Source: Epiperipatus broadwayi
Lineage: Eukaryota; Onychophora; Udeonychophora; Euonychophora; Peripatidae
Direction: 5' to 3'
DNA length: 64,000 nt
Assembly: GCA_028023455.1 (NCBI GenBank)
Contig: JAQFVV010000112.1
Location: 558,001-622,000 of the forward strand
The notes below the pieces were generated by a model, which did not search any database, was not told where the DNA came from, and saw nothing but the letters and a program-made list of their open reading frames with translations. Made by a program: the position numbers and the translations under genes. Positions within the stretch are counted from its first letter, which is position 1. Every line of letters begins with the position of its first letter. Below, piece by piece: positions 10,601-22,961 of the stretch.

Positions 10601-10857
10601 TCAGCCAAGAGCATTTTACTAGAAAACTTAAGCAAGAGGAATTTTTGGTTATTAATAATATGTCTTTGGACCAATCACGAAAATTTGAAATGACTGTCAA
10701 AATTTACAGAAAATCCCTATCAATGGAAATTGACAGCAGTAGTGGGGTGTCTTTACTGTCCATTAAATATTGGAAAACCTTTGTGGCAGATATGACACAG
10801 CCACCTAGACTTATGCATACCAAATTTAAAGCTCGGACATCAATGGCAAGGTCATAA
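10567..10857 (+). pseudogene. Gypsy aspartic protease remnant
   Basis: The frame contains MEIDSSSGVSLLS at the position where gypsy proteases read M-x-L/V-D-T-G-A. The catalytic Asp is kept but the DTG triad reads DSS, which should be inactive. It ends at TAA (10857); the protease tail continues in another frame with NGKKLKFSLYIIHAP and LIGCDWFNHLGI (to about 10990). Confidence 0.75.
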
Positions 10858-11561
10858 AGATTAAAGGAGCAATTCAAGCTCCAATTACTTTCTACAATGG
10901 CAAAAAACTAAAATTTTCATTATATATAATTCATGCCCCAATAAAGCCCCTCATTGGCTGTGATTGGTTCAATCACTTGGGAATTAAATTATCTACGGGC
11001 AAAAATAATGACATCGTAATGTTTATTGAAAAATGTAAAAACTGTCAATCACATTTGAAAACACCTCCAGCCATAATCGAGTCCTTGAAAGAAGTCAAGA
11101 AATCAACCCCACAGAAAAATATAGGTCATAGATTGCAGACCAAGCTTGTGGAAAATAGGTCACCTGAAGAGTATGAAGTACCTGTCCCAAACAACAAGTT
11201 TGTATCTGGAGAACATGTATTGATTAGAAACAAAATTGACAGATTTTGGAATAAGACTGAAATCATATGCCACTTAACCAAGAAAGTGGTGTCCGTCCGA
11301 ATGGCAGATGGAAGAGTGTTACGCAAACACACCAGCCAGTTGTGGAAAGATGAATATAGTCAACAAACACTGCAGCTGTTTCAGGAAAAAGACAACAGCA
11401 AGTGGACATTTGGGAAAAGCCGTAACAGCAATACAGTTCCTAAGGAAAATATTATAAACCTGAAAGAAATATTCCCCCTTACCATACTTATTATGTTTTA
11501 TGTTCAAAGAATAGAAAAAAAGGTAAAACATGAATCTCTAAACTTAGGGGAGGTATGCTAA
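10845..11561 (+). pseudogene. Fused protease tail and integrase C-terminal remnant
   Basis: In one frame the protease tail LIGCDWFNHLGIKL passes within about 20 residues into CKNCQSHLKTPP, the second half of the integrase zinc finger. It then goes straight to the integrase C-terminal domain: FVSGEHVLIRNKIDRFW, VVSVRMADGRVLRKHTSQLW. Normally reverse transcriptase, RNase H and the DDE core lie between these parts. At least two internal deletions kept the frame open to the 3' LTR (stop at 11561, inside the LTR). Open frame does not imply function; no catalytic domain remains. Confidence 0.85.
11546..11553 (+). promoter_or_regulatory. Polypurine tract
   Basis: AGGGGAGG lies two bases before the 3' LTR, the expected plus-strand primer of an LTR retrotransposon. 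Confidence 0.7.
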
Positions 11562-12427
11562 ATGTGTGTGTATATTTATGTCTACATAAAATAAATATTG
11601 TTAGTTAAATAATATTATAATTGTCAAACTAAATGGATTATTAATTGTGTGTGTATATTTATATATACATTAAATAAGTATTATAAACGTTAACGAAAAC
11701 TAAATCTATGTGCATGGATGCCAATGGCATTCACAATATTTTATAAAAAACATTAGTCTAATTAAATAGTTTAACTAATGGAAAAACTATAAACTAACTT
11801 ATCAAGAAAGTTATATGAATTCAAGTAAAGGATTAAGTTAAAGTAAACAAAGCCATTGCAACCCTGAATGTTTAGTTCCTGATCAGATTTACTGATAATA
11901 GAAACATTGCTTAAAATATAAAATTCTAAGGTAATTGCATTATCTGATCAGGGATCGAATATAGTAACTCAAGAGATGAACACCAGGTGGACAACGGATG
12001 GCCAATCAAGGGAGTCTACACAAAAAACAATGAGAGGGTGAAACAGAGATCTAGAATAGAACTAGGAGAAGACACTTGCTAAGTGAAGCTCTTGAAAGGC
12101 AGATGTGTCATTTCTTCGGGTGCTCCAGTCAGCTACTTCCTTCACTTAGCCTTGCAGAGAGATTTATCTCCAGACATTCAAAAGTAAACCTAGGAACTGT
12201 TTAACAGGTCATATTGATCTTATTATTATTTAATATGCCTTCGGGCCCTTATTATTATTTATATAGCGTATTTATATATATTAAACAAGATTGATTATCT
12301 TGCATATATCTCTGTAAATAAATTCTTATTTAAATTTACTTGCTGAACTGCCTCATTAATTAGTAATTATTTGTGTTATTTATATATTTGCAATCCAGCA
12401 AGCAATAGAATGCCACTGGACACAGCA
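11556..12427 (+). repeat. 3' LTR of the deleted gypsy element
   Basis: 872 bp, TG to CA, matching 8773-9657, followed by the CATAC duplication. Confidence 0.92.
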
Positions 12428-12432
12428 CATAC

Positions 12433-15314
12433 CATGATCACTTCCATATTCAAATTACTTTTTTTTCTCTCTGAAATGTTAAATAATAAATTTTTTAAAG
12501 CTTAATAAAAGAAAACTATTTGCAAGTCTCCAACAATTAAAAATACTGCACAGACTCCTGGAGAACAAGAAAATATATAAAAAAAATTTTTAATGATTTT
12601 TACTGAAATTTTTTTATCAATTCCAAATTGTTACATTTTTACAAATTTAAATTTAAAACTTTTTTTTCTCCCATAAATAAGAATTATTTTTTTGTAAAGC
12701 TTAAAGAAATTTAGCTGTTTGTAAGCTATGATAATTAAAAATACTGCACAGACATTCTTAATGCCATTACATTATCACACCCTTAGTTTTATTACTGTGA
12801 CATCACATTAATTATGCTAATGTGAATTCTTAACCTAGAAGTTGATATGTAGCTTCAGTTAGCTTCTTGGGCATTAAAAAACTAATGCCTACACTTTCTC
12901 TTTATAAGAGAACTTGTGGCATTCAGATTAAATTTTGATTCACTAAGTGTTAAGTTTATACATGAATCTATATATAAACATAAATTCATGTTGTTTTTAT
13001 ATAAAAAGAAAAGTTATTTGATAGTTGAAATTAGAAAAAGAATTGTGCAATATAAATTTTAATCACTGAAAGCGTAGTAAAAGCACATTGTTGTCAAAGA
13101 AAAAGTAAAGTACTCCAGAAGGAAAGATAATAAATAATTAATTATAGAAAAAGATTGATTAAAGTAATAAAAACAAATGTATAGCATTTTGTTTAATAAG
13201 AAATAATTAATTACAGAATTTTGAAATGCTAAAGTCCTGTTCATTAATTAACAAAATAATAGTGGTAAGAAAAAATGTAAATTAAAATACACTAATTAAA
13301 TCTGTAAAGTCAAGATTTAATTAGTGTGAAGATAAGATAATATGCAATGACATATAAATAGGGAGAAATTGTTACTACAAGGGTTGTGCATCTTCATTGT
13401 TTTTCATGGGAGATGTTCTCTTTCATCTAGCATTTAGTGGAATAAGATTGCCATGAGTGTTAGCCTAAGTCATTAAGGAGTTTCCTATTCCAGGCACAGT
13501 TATCTGAAGGTTAATGAGCTCGTTAGAATTCCATACAGATCATTTTGATCTTATTATTATTTTTTATATGCATGAAGACTCACAGAGAAATTACTATCAG
13601 AGGGTAATATGACTTTATTTTGTCGATTACACTTTTAATTAATGAAATACATCTATATGTGTAGATGTGCAGAACAGTATTGAAATTGAAATTCTAAATG
13701 TTTCAGTTAATGTGGATTGCATAGTCATATTATATATTTTATCTGTTTATTCAATAAATAAGTAATTTTCATTATATTGGGTATTTGAATTTATTTAATT
13801 CCCAGTTATTGCATTTTGCTGTGATCTGTAACATTTTTTGCTAGCAGATGCATAGTACATATAAATTTGGGTATTTCCACTATATTTATAATGGCTATAA
13901 TCTGTCTGCTACTATTGGTGAGATATAGCTCCTAGTTCTAGGGTGAACTATGGAAGAAGAAACTCCATATATCTTTATAGGTTTTCTACCATTTCCAACT
14001 GTATTTGACAATTAGCCTCATACCTGCATTTCGTTCTAGCATCTTTCAGTCCTGATGTGGGCTTGCCTCCTTGTGTCAACCATTAACTTAACTGCTATTA
14101 TCTGGAGAATGTTGGTTCTGTCTTTCAGCTTTGTGGCAGTTATTGGCTAGAGAACATGTATACTGCTGTTCAGCTATGTGATAGTAGTTCTCAGTATCTA
14201 CCTTCAAAAAGTTTGACTATTTATTGCCAGATCCTCATCTGTAATGAAAACATTTGGATTTAGTGAGCATCATCATTTATTGACCCATTTTTGCCATCGC
14301 CTATGTGTTATCTATTTGTCTAAGCATTCGTTCTAGGTGATGAATGCTCAATCCGATTTAGATAAGACAGGAATCTAGACTAGTCCATTATTTAAAGGCA
14401 AGGTGAGATATGACACTAAGTCTACTTTGTTCTGCATGTGATTGATTGATTATTTTAATTAGATTATTTTTCAGTGAATTATATCACGTCCATATTCTAC
14501 TTTGGGTAAACTATCCAGATCTGATGCTTAATTGGGAATTGCTTATAAGGCTGGTTTTCACTGCCACCTAATGCCCATTAATTTTATTTATTGCTCACAT
14601 TATAGTTTCTTGAGTTAGATTTTGTTGATATCTTCAGTTGCAATGTTAATTTACAGCAGCCCCCATCATAACTTGTTTACATTTACTAACCAAACTAAAA
14701 TCTTTCATAATCTATCAGCACTATTTTTATGCCAGTTAAGATTGAGTTTTAATAAATTTTCTGTTATAATGGTCGTATAATCAGGTGGTTGCCAATATTT
14801 TATTGAAACTTGTAACTAAAAATACATGTTAAAACCCATTAGACAAACTTTTGACAGATTTTATATTGCAATATATCTTATTATAAAGTAGTAATTTTTT
14901 TAAAATGTATATTTCAAATCCATTCAAAACCATCAACAGAAAATTTATCAAATTAGTTATCATTACATATGAATATGAGGATGGGTATCAGCAGAAAATT
15001 CTCTAAAATAAGTATATGAGATGAAATTTCCATCCAATCATGTTTTTTAAAAAAATTTTCTGCGGACCCACACACTCATGCACATATATAATAAAGACAA
15101 TTAATTGATGAACTTTCTGTTATTGGTTTGATTTGATTAGAAATTTACACTTAAATTATTTTTTTTTTTGTAATTTCAATGATTTTATTTTATTAAAGGC
15201 TAATAAAATTGCTTCTGTTATTTCTGATGTATGAATGTCACATAACTTGCTGAGCAACTAATTTGTTTTTTATATTGTGAAAAATATAATAAATTATACT
15301 CTTTTTTTTTTCAG
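12433..15314. other. Gene-free intron sequence before DGK exon B
   Basis: AT-rich with T-tracts, no open frame with a recognisable domain and no clear repeat ends. The last part is the polypyrimidine tract and acceptor of exon B. Confidence 0.5.
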
Positions 15315-15463
15315 GTTGTATGTATTTCGTAACGTTCAGAATTACAAGATTCTTGTATGCGGAGGTGATGGCACTGTAGGCTGGGTCCTGCAGTGTCTGG
15401 ACAATGTAGGGCAGGACTCTGAGTGTCAGTCCCCACCATGCGCCATTGTTCCTTTAGGAACTG
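15315..15463 (+). CDS. DGKQ: Diacylglycerol kinase theta-like, catalytic-domain exon B
   Basis: The exon supplies the ATP-binding core of the DAGK domain. Seen: joined in phase to the previous exon it reads [16 protein letters not shown], then [11 protein letters not shown], the glycine-rich GGDGT motif of diacylglycerol and sphingosine kinases, then a variable stretch with [16 protein letters not shown]. The acceptor is a long T-tract ending TTTTTTTTTTCAG; the donor is G|GTATAA at 15464. The 149-bp length leaves one base (G) that joins GA of the next exon to give GGA, completing GTGNDL across the junction. An ORF scan starting at 15277 would add intron-encoded residues ([12 protein letters not shown]), which should be discarded. 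Strand, phase and motif agree with the two other exons. Confidence 0.95.
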
Positions 15464-16675
15464 GTATAAATATTTTCTTCTCTTTTTAATTTAATAATTT
15501 ATCTTTTCAATATAATATTGTTACATTAAAAATTTCAGATTATAAGTTATTAATAGATAGAAATACTGCTGATTTCATTTGTATAATCTTTCAAAGTGAG
15601 GTAAGTTTTATTTTTCGGTGATATAGCATTCAATCATGCTTTCAAAAACAGTTATCTTAATGCTATTTTAGAGCCATTTATTGTAAGCTTGCATAATCAA
15701 TAAATATCAAATGGTATAGAATTATACAATTTCCATCCCTGGACAAATGAGATTCTGGTGATTGTCTTTGACAGTAAAGATTAGAAATTCTAAGTCAGAA
15801 CTAACACATTTAAGCATTATCAGGAGGAGTCAGGTAGTTCTAGATTTGAATCATAATTTTCAGTGAAGAAGATTTAAGCCAGAAAATGGTCTGTCTAGAG
15901 ATAGCATTTTATAGTACTATACCATTTTTTATCCCTTTGATTACTCAAGCAAAAAGTAGAAGATTCTAGAGCAGTGTGGTGATAACTCCTATTGGAAGCA
16001 TATGACTAAGCATGTGAGAGATCATGTGATCTTGTTATTAATCTTTTTAACCAAAACATAGAAGAAGCCTGCTGTTGTTATAGAATTGAAATCTCTAAAA
16101 TATGTAAAAACTGGTTTGGTATCAGATATCTATAACTATGTAAGTGAGTTAACTTGGGTTTGAAATCTTTAAGATTTTTAAAATTTCAAGTTATTAGCTT
16201 GAATAGTACAAACAAGTAAAAGAAGGCCATTGGATGGTTCCAACTTTGAATCCTAGTTTTCACTGTTGAAATTAAAAACCAGAAATCAGTTGATCTAGAG
16301 CTGAGGATTTTAGAATATTTCATCCTTGTCTATTGATTAATCAAGCTTACAGTAAATGAGTAGAATAAAAATAAGTGCTCTTAAGGCTATATATTTATCA
16401 GCTCAGACTAATGTAATAAATAAATATCGAATGATAGAAATTTTTTGGCATTACCACCTAATATCTATTGATTGAATTATTATCTACAAAATTACTGTTA
16501 GTGAAATTGAGGTTATCTTCTGGTTTAGCATAATGATAAATTAATAGATATAAGAGCTAAATTTTCTGAATTGATTGTAAAGTGAATAAAAAAAACAGTT
16601 CATTGATATTTGAGTGCTGAAAATTCACACGACTTTCTGCATAATTAATCATATGAGTATTTTTATTATTTATAG
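15464..16675. other. Gene-free start of intron 2
   Basis: AT-rich unique-looking sequence; nothing recognised. Confidence 0.45.
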
Positions 16676-18075
16676 TTTAATGTGATGTAATGCACTGTGA
16701 CTTCTCCTTATATGGAGTCAGGAATCTCTCAGCAACTATGCCCAGAGGAACCTGTTAATCACTTTCCATTCTCGCCCTAAGTTTTCCCATATTCTTCTTT
16801 ATCTTGCTCCATCCCATTTCCACTACATAATCTTTGTCAACCCCATTTGCTTTATATCTTAATCCCCCTTATCTTTTCCCAAACTCAGCATAAAAACAAA
16901 TAACCCACTTTCTGTATAATCACTTTGTTTATATTTATTCTTCCACAACTTCATTATTTGTACCCTTTCAGCTTTCAGGCATTTACATTCAATTAATAAA
17001 TGCCTAATATTTTCTGTGTCTTCCTTACACAACTTGCAGATTAAATCATCCATATTTTTCTATTTATATGTATATTCCTTTGTTGCTAAAGATCTCATTC
17101 GAGACTTAATCAGTAAACTACTTTCCTGCTATTATCATAAATTAACTCACACCCAATATTCTGTTTACTTCTGTTCTCCATCTCTCCGCCTCCCTATTCT
17201 TTATTGCATCTATTCTTTTATCCCATTACTTAATACTATAACACTCAACAATTCTCCTAACACAATCATTTCACCTTTTGTATAAGTATACTGACATCCA
17301 AATCTTCTGCATATTGCATTACCTTTTTCACCCATCTTGTTGCCTGCCCTTTATTCATAACCCAATTAATTACTATTTTGGCTATTCTTTTAATTATCCA
17401 TAAACTATAATCTACTGATCATTTTGCTTTTTGCATCTCTTATATAAAAACTTGACCATCCCATTTCTCCTTGAATTGCCTCCTTTGCTATCCACACATC
17501 TGCAGCTAATGCATTTCTTCCTACTTCTCTTTGTACTGTTTCTAAATAATCTAATACCTCTTTACTAGCACATAACACATAGTTACCATATGTTAACCCT
17601 GCTATTGCCACTCCCTTCCATATAATTCTAACTACATCATACTTATTTAATGAGAAGATTTAATTTGTTTATCAATCCCTTTTTTTTTTTTTGCTTCATT
17701 TTTCTTTTTTTTTTCTTCCATTCATCCAAGCAATTTCTCTGATTACTTAAGATGATTCCCAAATAGTTATATTTATTCATTATACTTACTTAACTTTATA
17801 TCCCCTAAAAAAATTCTCGTCTTCTCTTTCCCCAGTATTAATCATCATTACTTTTGATTTTTCTTCACTAAATTTAAACCCCATCTCTTCACCCACCCTT
17901 GCATATGTCCTTAGCATACCTTTCATATCTTTCCTTCTTTCTGCACATGAAAAGATATCATCCATAAATAAAAGACCCAACAATATATATACTCTCTTGC
18001 CACCTATTAATGATATTTCTATCCCTCTTCCTAATTTTTCTATTGCTCTCTCCATTTCTCTCAGATACAACAAAA
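16676..18075 (-). mobile_element. 5'-truncated LINE remnant
   Basis: Three - strand frames in the order of a LINE pol C-terminus. Frame 1 (17786-18106) has GLLFMDDIFSCAERRKDM and MGFKFSEEKSKVMMI, the reverse transcriptase motif C region with FMDD in place of FADD. Frame 2 (17405-17611) has IAGLTYGNYVLCASKEVL, YLETVQREVGRNAL and GEMGWSSFYIRDAKSKM, the typical post-RT segment. Frame 3 (16859-17053) has LICKLCKEDTENIRHLLIEC, a CCHC-like knuckle of many LINE C-termini. Stops and frameshifts separate them, so it is dead. Endonuclease and early RT are absent. Clade not assigned. Confidence 0.85.
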
Positions 18076-18189
18076 AATATATGTAGCAAAAAACTAGTGA
18101 CACCATCTAGTAATTAATTTCATAATTAACATATAATAACATTTCACTCTTCTTACACTTTAAAGCAAAATATATTTTATTTATTCTTT

Positions 18190-18222
18190 ACAGTTTTGAC
18201 TGTTCCCAGCAGTCTTCGTCAG
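18190..18222 (-). ncRNA. Decayed hammerhead-like motif
   Basis: On the - strand: CTGACGA (18216-18222), A, a perfect 5-bp stem GACTG/CAGTC with loop CTGGGAA, then AAAAC where GAAAC is expected (18193-18197). A 9-bp stem III with one mismatch can follow (ACTGTAAAG with CTTTAAAGT), but the cleavage-site base would be G, which is not allowed. It lies just upstream of the LINE fragment in the same orientation. The flanking string ATGGTTGTATTGATATAAT also occurs at about 23451-23469 beside the Penelope-like remnant, so it may be the end of that family. Confidence 0.4.
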
Positions 18223-18255
18223 ATTACAAAATTTAAACATTATATCAATACAACC

Positions 18256-18280
18256 ATATATATATATATATATATATATT
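18256..18280. repeat. (TA)n microsatellite
   Basis: An alternating TA run of about 24 bases. Confidence 0.9.
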
Positions 18281-18299
18281 GTACATATATGTATCTCAT

Positions 18300-19405
18300 T
18301 CCCATATATATATAATCTTGAATTTTAAAAAAAAAGGGGAAGGAATTTTTTTTTACTGGTATATAGATTTGTGTGTGAGTGTTGTATATAGTTAATAAAC
18401 AATAGTTATTAATAAGCAGTCATGAAGAGAGAATGTTACAAGAAATAATATTTAATATAATCTATTATTATTAAATAAGGCATTAAGTTATTTAGCTTTA
18501 TTTAATTTAAAATAAAATAGGCTGGAAAGGATGGTGTCAGAGATTAATAGATAAAATGCACTTATGTGTGAAAAAAAAGTATGGATGTATAAACATAAAA
18601 CATTTGGACATTTATCTATGTTGACCATAGATTGTAGACTTTTTTTTTTTGTTATCTGGATTTTAGATTATCCAGAGGGGAGAAAAAATGCTTTGACAGA
18701 ATAGTTAAGATAATTATTAATTTTCTTATTAATTACTTTAGTCCATCAACTTGTGAGGCTCTGATTGCTATCTCAAAGTGACAGTTATTTTTTTCTAAGA
18801 TGAGACTTGTAATCAGAAATACGGAGATATAAGAGACAGGATAAGATTCAAAGAAGGCAGTTAGCAGTAGTTTTTTTTCATCTGTTTCCTTCAAGCTCAG
18901 AATGAGCTGTTGATTTTTTTTCTTTGAAAAATTAAAGAGGAAAATGTGAGACTTTTGCTTTAAAAACAGCATAAAAGAAGATGTGCAGCTATATAAATAA
19001 TCTCACAGCTAAATTAATCTAGAGTGATGGATCAAAATTGAATCTCTTAAAAAGAAATTGGTGAAAATAATATAAAATGGTATTTATATATTTTTCTATT
19101 TATAAAACAATGAAGATGCAGTGCTAATCTTGCCATTTTGTTCTTTGAGACCTCAAATCATGGGTTAACTCATCAAACTATCTGTGGACTCATATACAAG
19201 TCTTTAATAATCAAATAATGGCTGAATTTTAAAATACCAACCACATATGCCATCTGAGAGGCTTCTTTTTTGTCTCCTGACCTAGTAAAGGATCATCATC
19301 TTTGAAGGGAAGGAGAAGAGGAAAGAAGAGAAGAAAGAAGATGTATAAAAAGCCATACAAGCAACCTCAATTAATCTACAAATCAATTTTTTTAAAGTTT
19401 TCTTC
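18300..19405. other. Gene-free AT-rich intron sequence
   Basis: Nothing recognised; homopolymer runs only. Confidence 0.45.
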
Positions 19406-19533
19406 ATATTTATCAAGAGTGCTTGCAATAACTTTTAACATGATGGGAACAAGCCAAACCAGCCAGTTGATATTTATCAAAAGTGCCTGCAATAACTTTT
19501 AAAATGGTAGGAACCAGCCAAACCAACCAGTTG
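19406..19533. repeat. 64-bp tandem duplication
   Basis: Two adjacent copies beginning ATATTTATCAA at 19406 and 19470 and ending CCAGTTG, with a few substitutions between them. Confidence 0.9.
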
Positions 19534-19666
19534 AAGATGTAAATAAGAGAGCAGTCTGATATTTGAACCTGGGGCATTAATAACTGAAAAAAATGGATCG
19601 GGTAAGTTTAAAATTTGATTAACAAATTTTTTTTTAATTTACTTATTAAAAGTAAACTTTCATTTC

Positions 19667-19798
19667 TATAGTCAAGCATTTTTTTTTCCTTTTGATCCAT
19701 AAACATTAAGAGTTTGTTTATTGATTGTATTATATAGTCAAGCATTTTTTTTTCCTTTTGATACATAAACATTAAGAGTTTGTATATTGATTGTATTA
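19667..19798. repeat. 66-bp tandem duplication
   Basis: Two near-identical copies containing AGTCAAGCATTTTTTTTTCC and CATAAACATTAAGAGTTTG, 66 bp apart. Confidence 0.92.
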
Positions 19799-21879
19799 TT
19801 ATCAATATTGCATAACATTACACACACACAGTTTAAAATTTATTAAACTTCATTTTTCATTATCTTTTGATATTTTTTTTATATATTGTAATGCTAAAAT
19901 ATTTTTATTATTATTGTTATTTACTCATTGTGACAATTGAGCAACCTATCAATATATGCTTTATAATGTTTTTTTTATTTATCTCTTTGCATATTAAATT
20001 TGATATAATTTATTTTTGCTCAAGGTTTCAACAATTTTTTTTATATATGTGATTTATGTATCAATGCATAATATAAAGGGACACATTTTAATATGGTATA
20101 TATATGTTGATATATCACAGGGTGTGTGCATGTGTGACTGCTTATACTAACCAGTCTAAATAGGTTAGACATAGTTATTTTAAGGTAGCAAATTAAGGAG
20201 CATGTTTTCACACATGTATAAAAGTAAAAAAAATAACACACACATTGCATTATAAATTTACCTTTATGACATATAATAAGTAGGGAAAATCTTGAATAAG
20301 TATTTAATAGAATTTTTTTTTATGTCATTTTAAGCCAGCTTATTTTAAAATAGATAGGAACATGAACATATATATATAGGTTTATTTTGTTTATGCATAT
20401 ATAAATTTTGTATTAATTATGTATATTTAATTAATCTAATAATTGCCGTCAATTGTATAATTAACAATGTGATTTATTAAAGGGAAGAGTGTGAATAAAT
20501 ATAGTTTTACCGTATTTAGTTTCTGAGTTATTATTATTAGTATTGTTAATTTTTTTTAAATCTTGTTTTGATTATAATTAATCATCATCACTCATAAATG
20601 TTAAGTAAATGTTAAGCGTTGGCTAGTAATTTACATATAAGGATGTTTAAGATCACGCTTGACATATAACTAAGTTTTGAGTAATTATAAGTTAATAGTA
20701 AAAAGCTAATTTTATGTTGTGCCCAAGAGGTTTTGACCTTCAAGTAAATAATTATAGATTTATCAGAATCTAAATATTATGATATAAGATTAGTTATGAT
20801 CACCATCATCGTTAAATAAATAGTTATAATTAAATCCCAGTTTAAACATAATATGATTTTCAGAAAGTGCCTATATGTTTATAAAAGATAAATTTGTTGT
20901 TATGAGTTTATTACAAAAGCCGTGGATGGAATGATCATCATCATCATTATATTACAATGAATAATTAACTTAAATAACTAGGTTTAATGGCAATGTATGT
21001 AAGTAATGGTCTTCACTATGTTTGTTTGTAAGCCATTAGTAGGATCATACATGCATCTGTACATCAATATTCTTAAACTGAGCTGGTAATATCTATAAGA
21101 GTGTTGGATATATAAATTTTATGGAATTGGGATCTTATAATTTTATTGACACAGATCACATATAAGAATGTCATTTTGTTATTCATTCAAATGCATGTGT
21201 AGTAAAGAATGTACCGAATAGGTTTGAACCCGGTACACTATGGATAGATGATATTTATCTAGGTTTAAGACAATCTAGTGGTGACCAGGGAAAACACCTG
21301 TACTTAACTAAACTGAATAAAAGTGATCAAGTCCTTTTCCAACTTGATAATATTAACTTTCTCTGATATTTTTTTAAGTTGTTATAAATAGCACCAGTGT
21401 GTGCGAGTGACCATGAATGGTCTTATATATATGGAAAGAGGAATGGGAAGGATTCTTTGTTGAAAGAACTCAATATTGGAGATAAGCATAATGCACTCCA
21501 TGGATTTTACTGTAATTTTGTTCAGTTGCTATAGCTAATATTGGTTTATCTGATGACAAGCGCTAGTGTATTTTGTTGGTTACAATAACTTCCCAATATC
21601 GAAATATTTTAAATCTTAAATGATGACAGTGATGAATTTTTATTTTTATTTTATGTATTGAGAAATGGGATAATTTATTTATCACATTATTGGCGTGACT
21701 AAATTAATGTTTATGATAGTTGCAAATGGGCTATAATGTTATATTTAATTAGTTACAAATTGATGCCCAAGTAAAGCATGATATATATATTACTATATTC
21801 TTATTCATATATTAGCATATTCCTTATTTAGTTACAAATTATATTGGCTATCATAGTAAATTCATTTTATTTGGTTACA
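19799..21879. other. Gene-free AT-rich intron sequence with short CATCAT runs
   Basis: Short ATCATCATC runs near 20581 and 20936 could be LINE tails but no coding is attached. A box-B-like GGTTCAAACC (- strand, about 21222-21232) has no convincing box A. Confidence 0.45.
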
Positions 21880-22110
21880 ATATATATATTATAATCTTAT
21901 AATTTTATCAACTTAATTATTAACATCACTTTATTCATTAAACTTACTATTCTATAACTTTTAACTTTTTAATTCTATTTTATCTTTTATTTTTCTTATT
22001 TATTTTTATTTTTAATCATCATATTTATATTTATTCATTTTTTACCTTTTTCATAATTTTAGAAATTTAATGTAATATTTATGAAATCTTTCTTATATTA
22101 CTATATTCAT
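21880..22110 (+). repeat. Left inverted repeat of the Penelope-like remnant
   Basis: Its core TTTTATCAACTTAATTATTA and the following CATCACTTTATTCATTAA recur in reverse complement at 23366-23420. The match extends for over 200 bp with about one difference per ten bases by eye. Confidence 0.85.
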
Positions 22111-22478
22111 ACATTTAACCATATTTTTCATTTCACTTATTTCTACATATTATCTTAATTTTTTATTATTATCTTATTCCATTCCTTAATTGCTTTTTTA
22201 TCCATATTTATTGCTGCTTCTTTCATTTACTTAATTTTTATATAATTATTTTTATATTTATTTTTATGTTTTATTTCTTATCTTATTCTCTACTTTTTCT
22301 CTCTTTCCTCCACCATTTTCTTTATACCATCATTCTTCCTACTTCCTTTTCCTTTTTTATATTTATATGCAGCTTCCTCTATTATCTATTATACAGACTA
22401 CTTATTTTTTTTATTATTAGTTTTCACTTTTTATTTGTTTGCCTTTATTATATTTATTTTTTTATACTAAGGTTGTTT

Positions 22479-22740
22479 TTAAACCCCTTTTCTATTAATA
22501 TTTGGTTTTATTTTCTTTATTAAAATTGCCTTCCTTATTTTTCTATCCCTTCTACTACTTGCATAACTTATCATTCCAATATTCATTTTTTTTAGTTTAT
22601 GACCTGTCTTCATAAAATGCATATATACCAGTGATCCTCTATAATATTTATGTTTTAACTTAGCATATATTAAATTTTTCATCTCACCTATATATTTATT
22701 TGTAATCACTTTATCCTTACATTTTCTACATTCTGTCTTA
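22479..22740 (-). pseudogene. GIY-YIG endonuclease remnant of a Penelope-like element
   Basis: Reading on the - strand from about 22740: YKTECRKCKDK (two Cys pairs), ITNKYIGEMKNL in place of the usual YIGET, an H-containing FMKTGHKLKK stretch, and the end RKIRKAILIKKIKPNINRKG. This order, with the closing IREA.xIK...P.LNR, is typical of the C-terminal endonuclease of Penelope-like elements, which nicks target DNA. The conserved Glu of the xIREA segment is Lys (IRKAI), so activity is doubtful. The open frame has lost the rest of the protein. Confidence 0.72.
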
Positions 22741-22961
22741 TAAATCCATTTATATATTTCTTTTCTCCACTTATATATCGATTATCTAAAATATCTATCC
22801 TTTTATTCACTACTTTATATTTAATATCATTTTAAAATTCTTTATTAATTTTTCTAATAATATTATTAATTCCCCTTACTATACTACTATCATTAACTTT
22901 TATTACTATTTAATCCTTCTTTTCTTTTCTTTTTATTTCCCCCTTTTCCTTTTTCTCTTTT

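Larger units (their letters stand above)
8773..12427 (+). mobile_element. Internally deleted Ty3/gypsy LTR retrotransposon
   Basis: Two similar LTRs of about 0.88 kb, both starting TGCTAAATGTGTG and ending CCACTGGACACAGCA, enclose only about 1.9 kb. The element is flanked by the 5-bp duplication CATAC at 8768-8772 and 12428-12432, as Ty3/gypsy integration makes. Inside are gag remains, a protease remnant, then part of an integrase zinc region and its C-terminal domain. Reverse transcriptase, RNase H and the integrase catalytic core are missing, so this copy could move only with help from a full relative. The LTRs differ at many sites, so the insertion is not very recent. Confidence 0.93.
147..15314 (+). 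other. DGK intron 1 (about 15.2 kb)
   Basis: The donor is GTAAAT at 147 and the acceptor is a T-run followed by CAG at 15312-15314. The intron carries the 553-bp tandem element, the 41-bp inverted repeat, the RTE element and the deleted gypsy element listed separately. No host exon was recognised inside it. Confidence 0.85.

Noticed and set aside
22266-22523. 85-aa + strand frame made almost only of Phe, Leu, Tyr, Ile and Ser
   Set aside because: Looks like a membrane protein, but it is the antisense of Lys/Asn-rich Penelope-like debris in AT-rich DNA.
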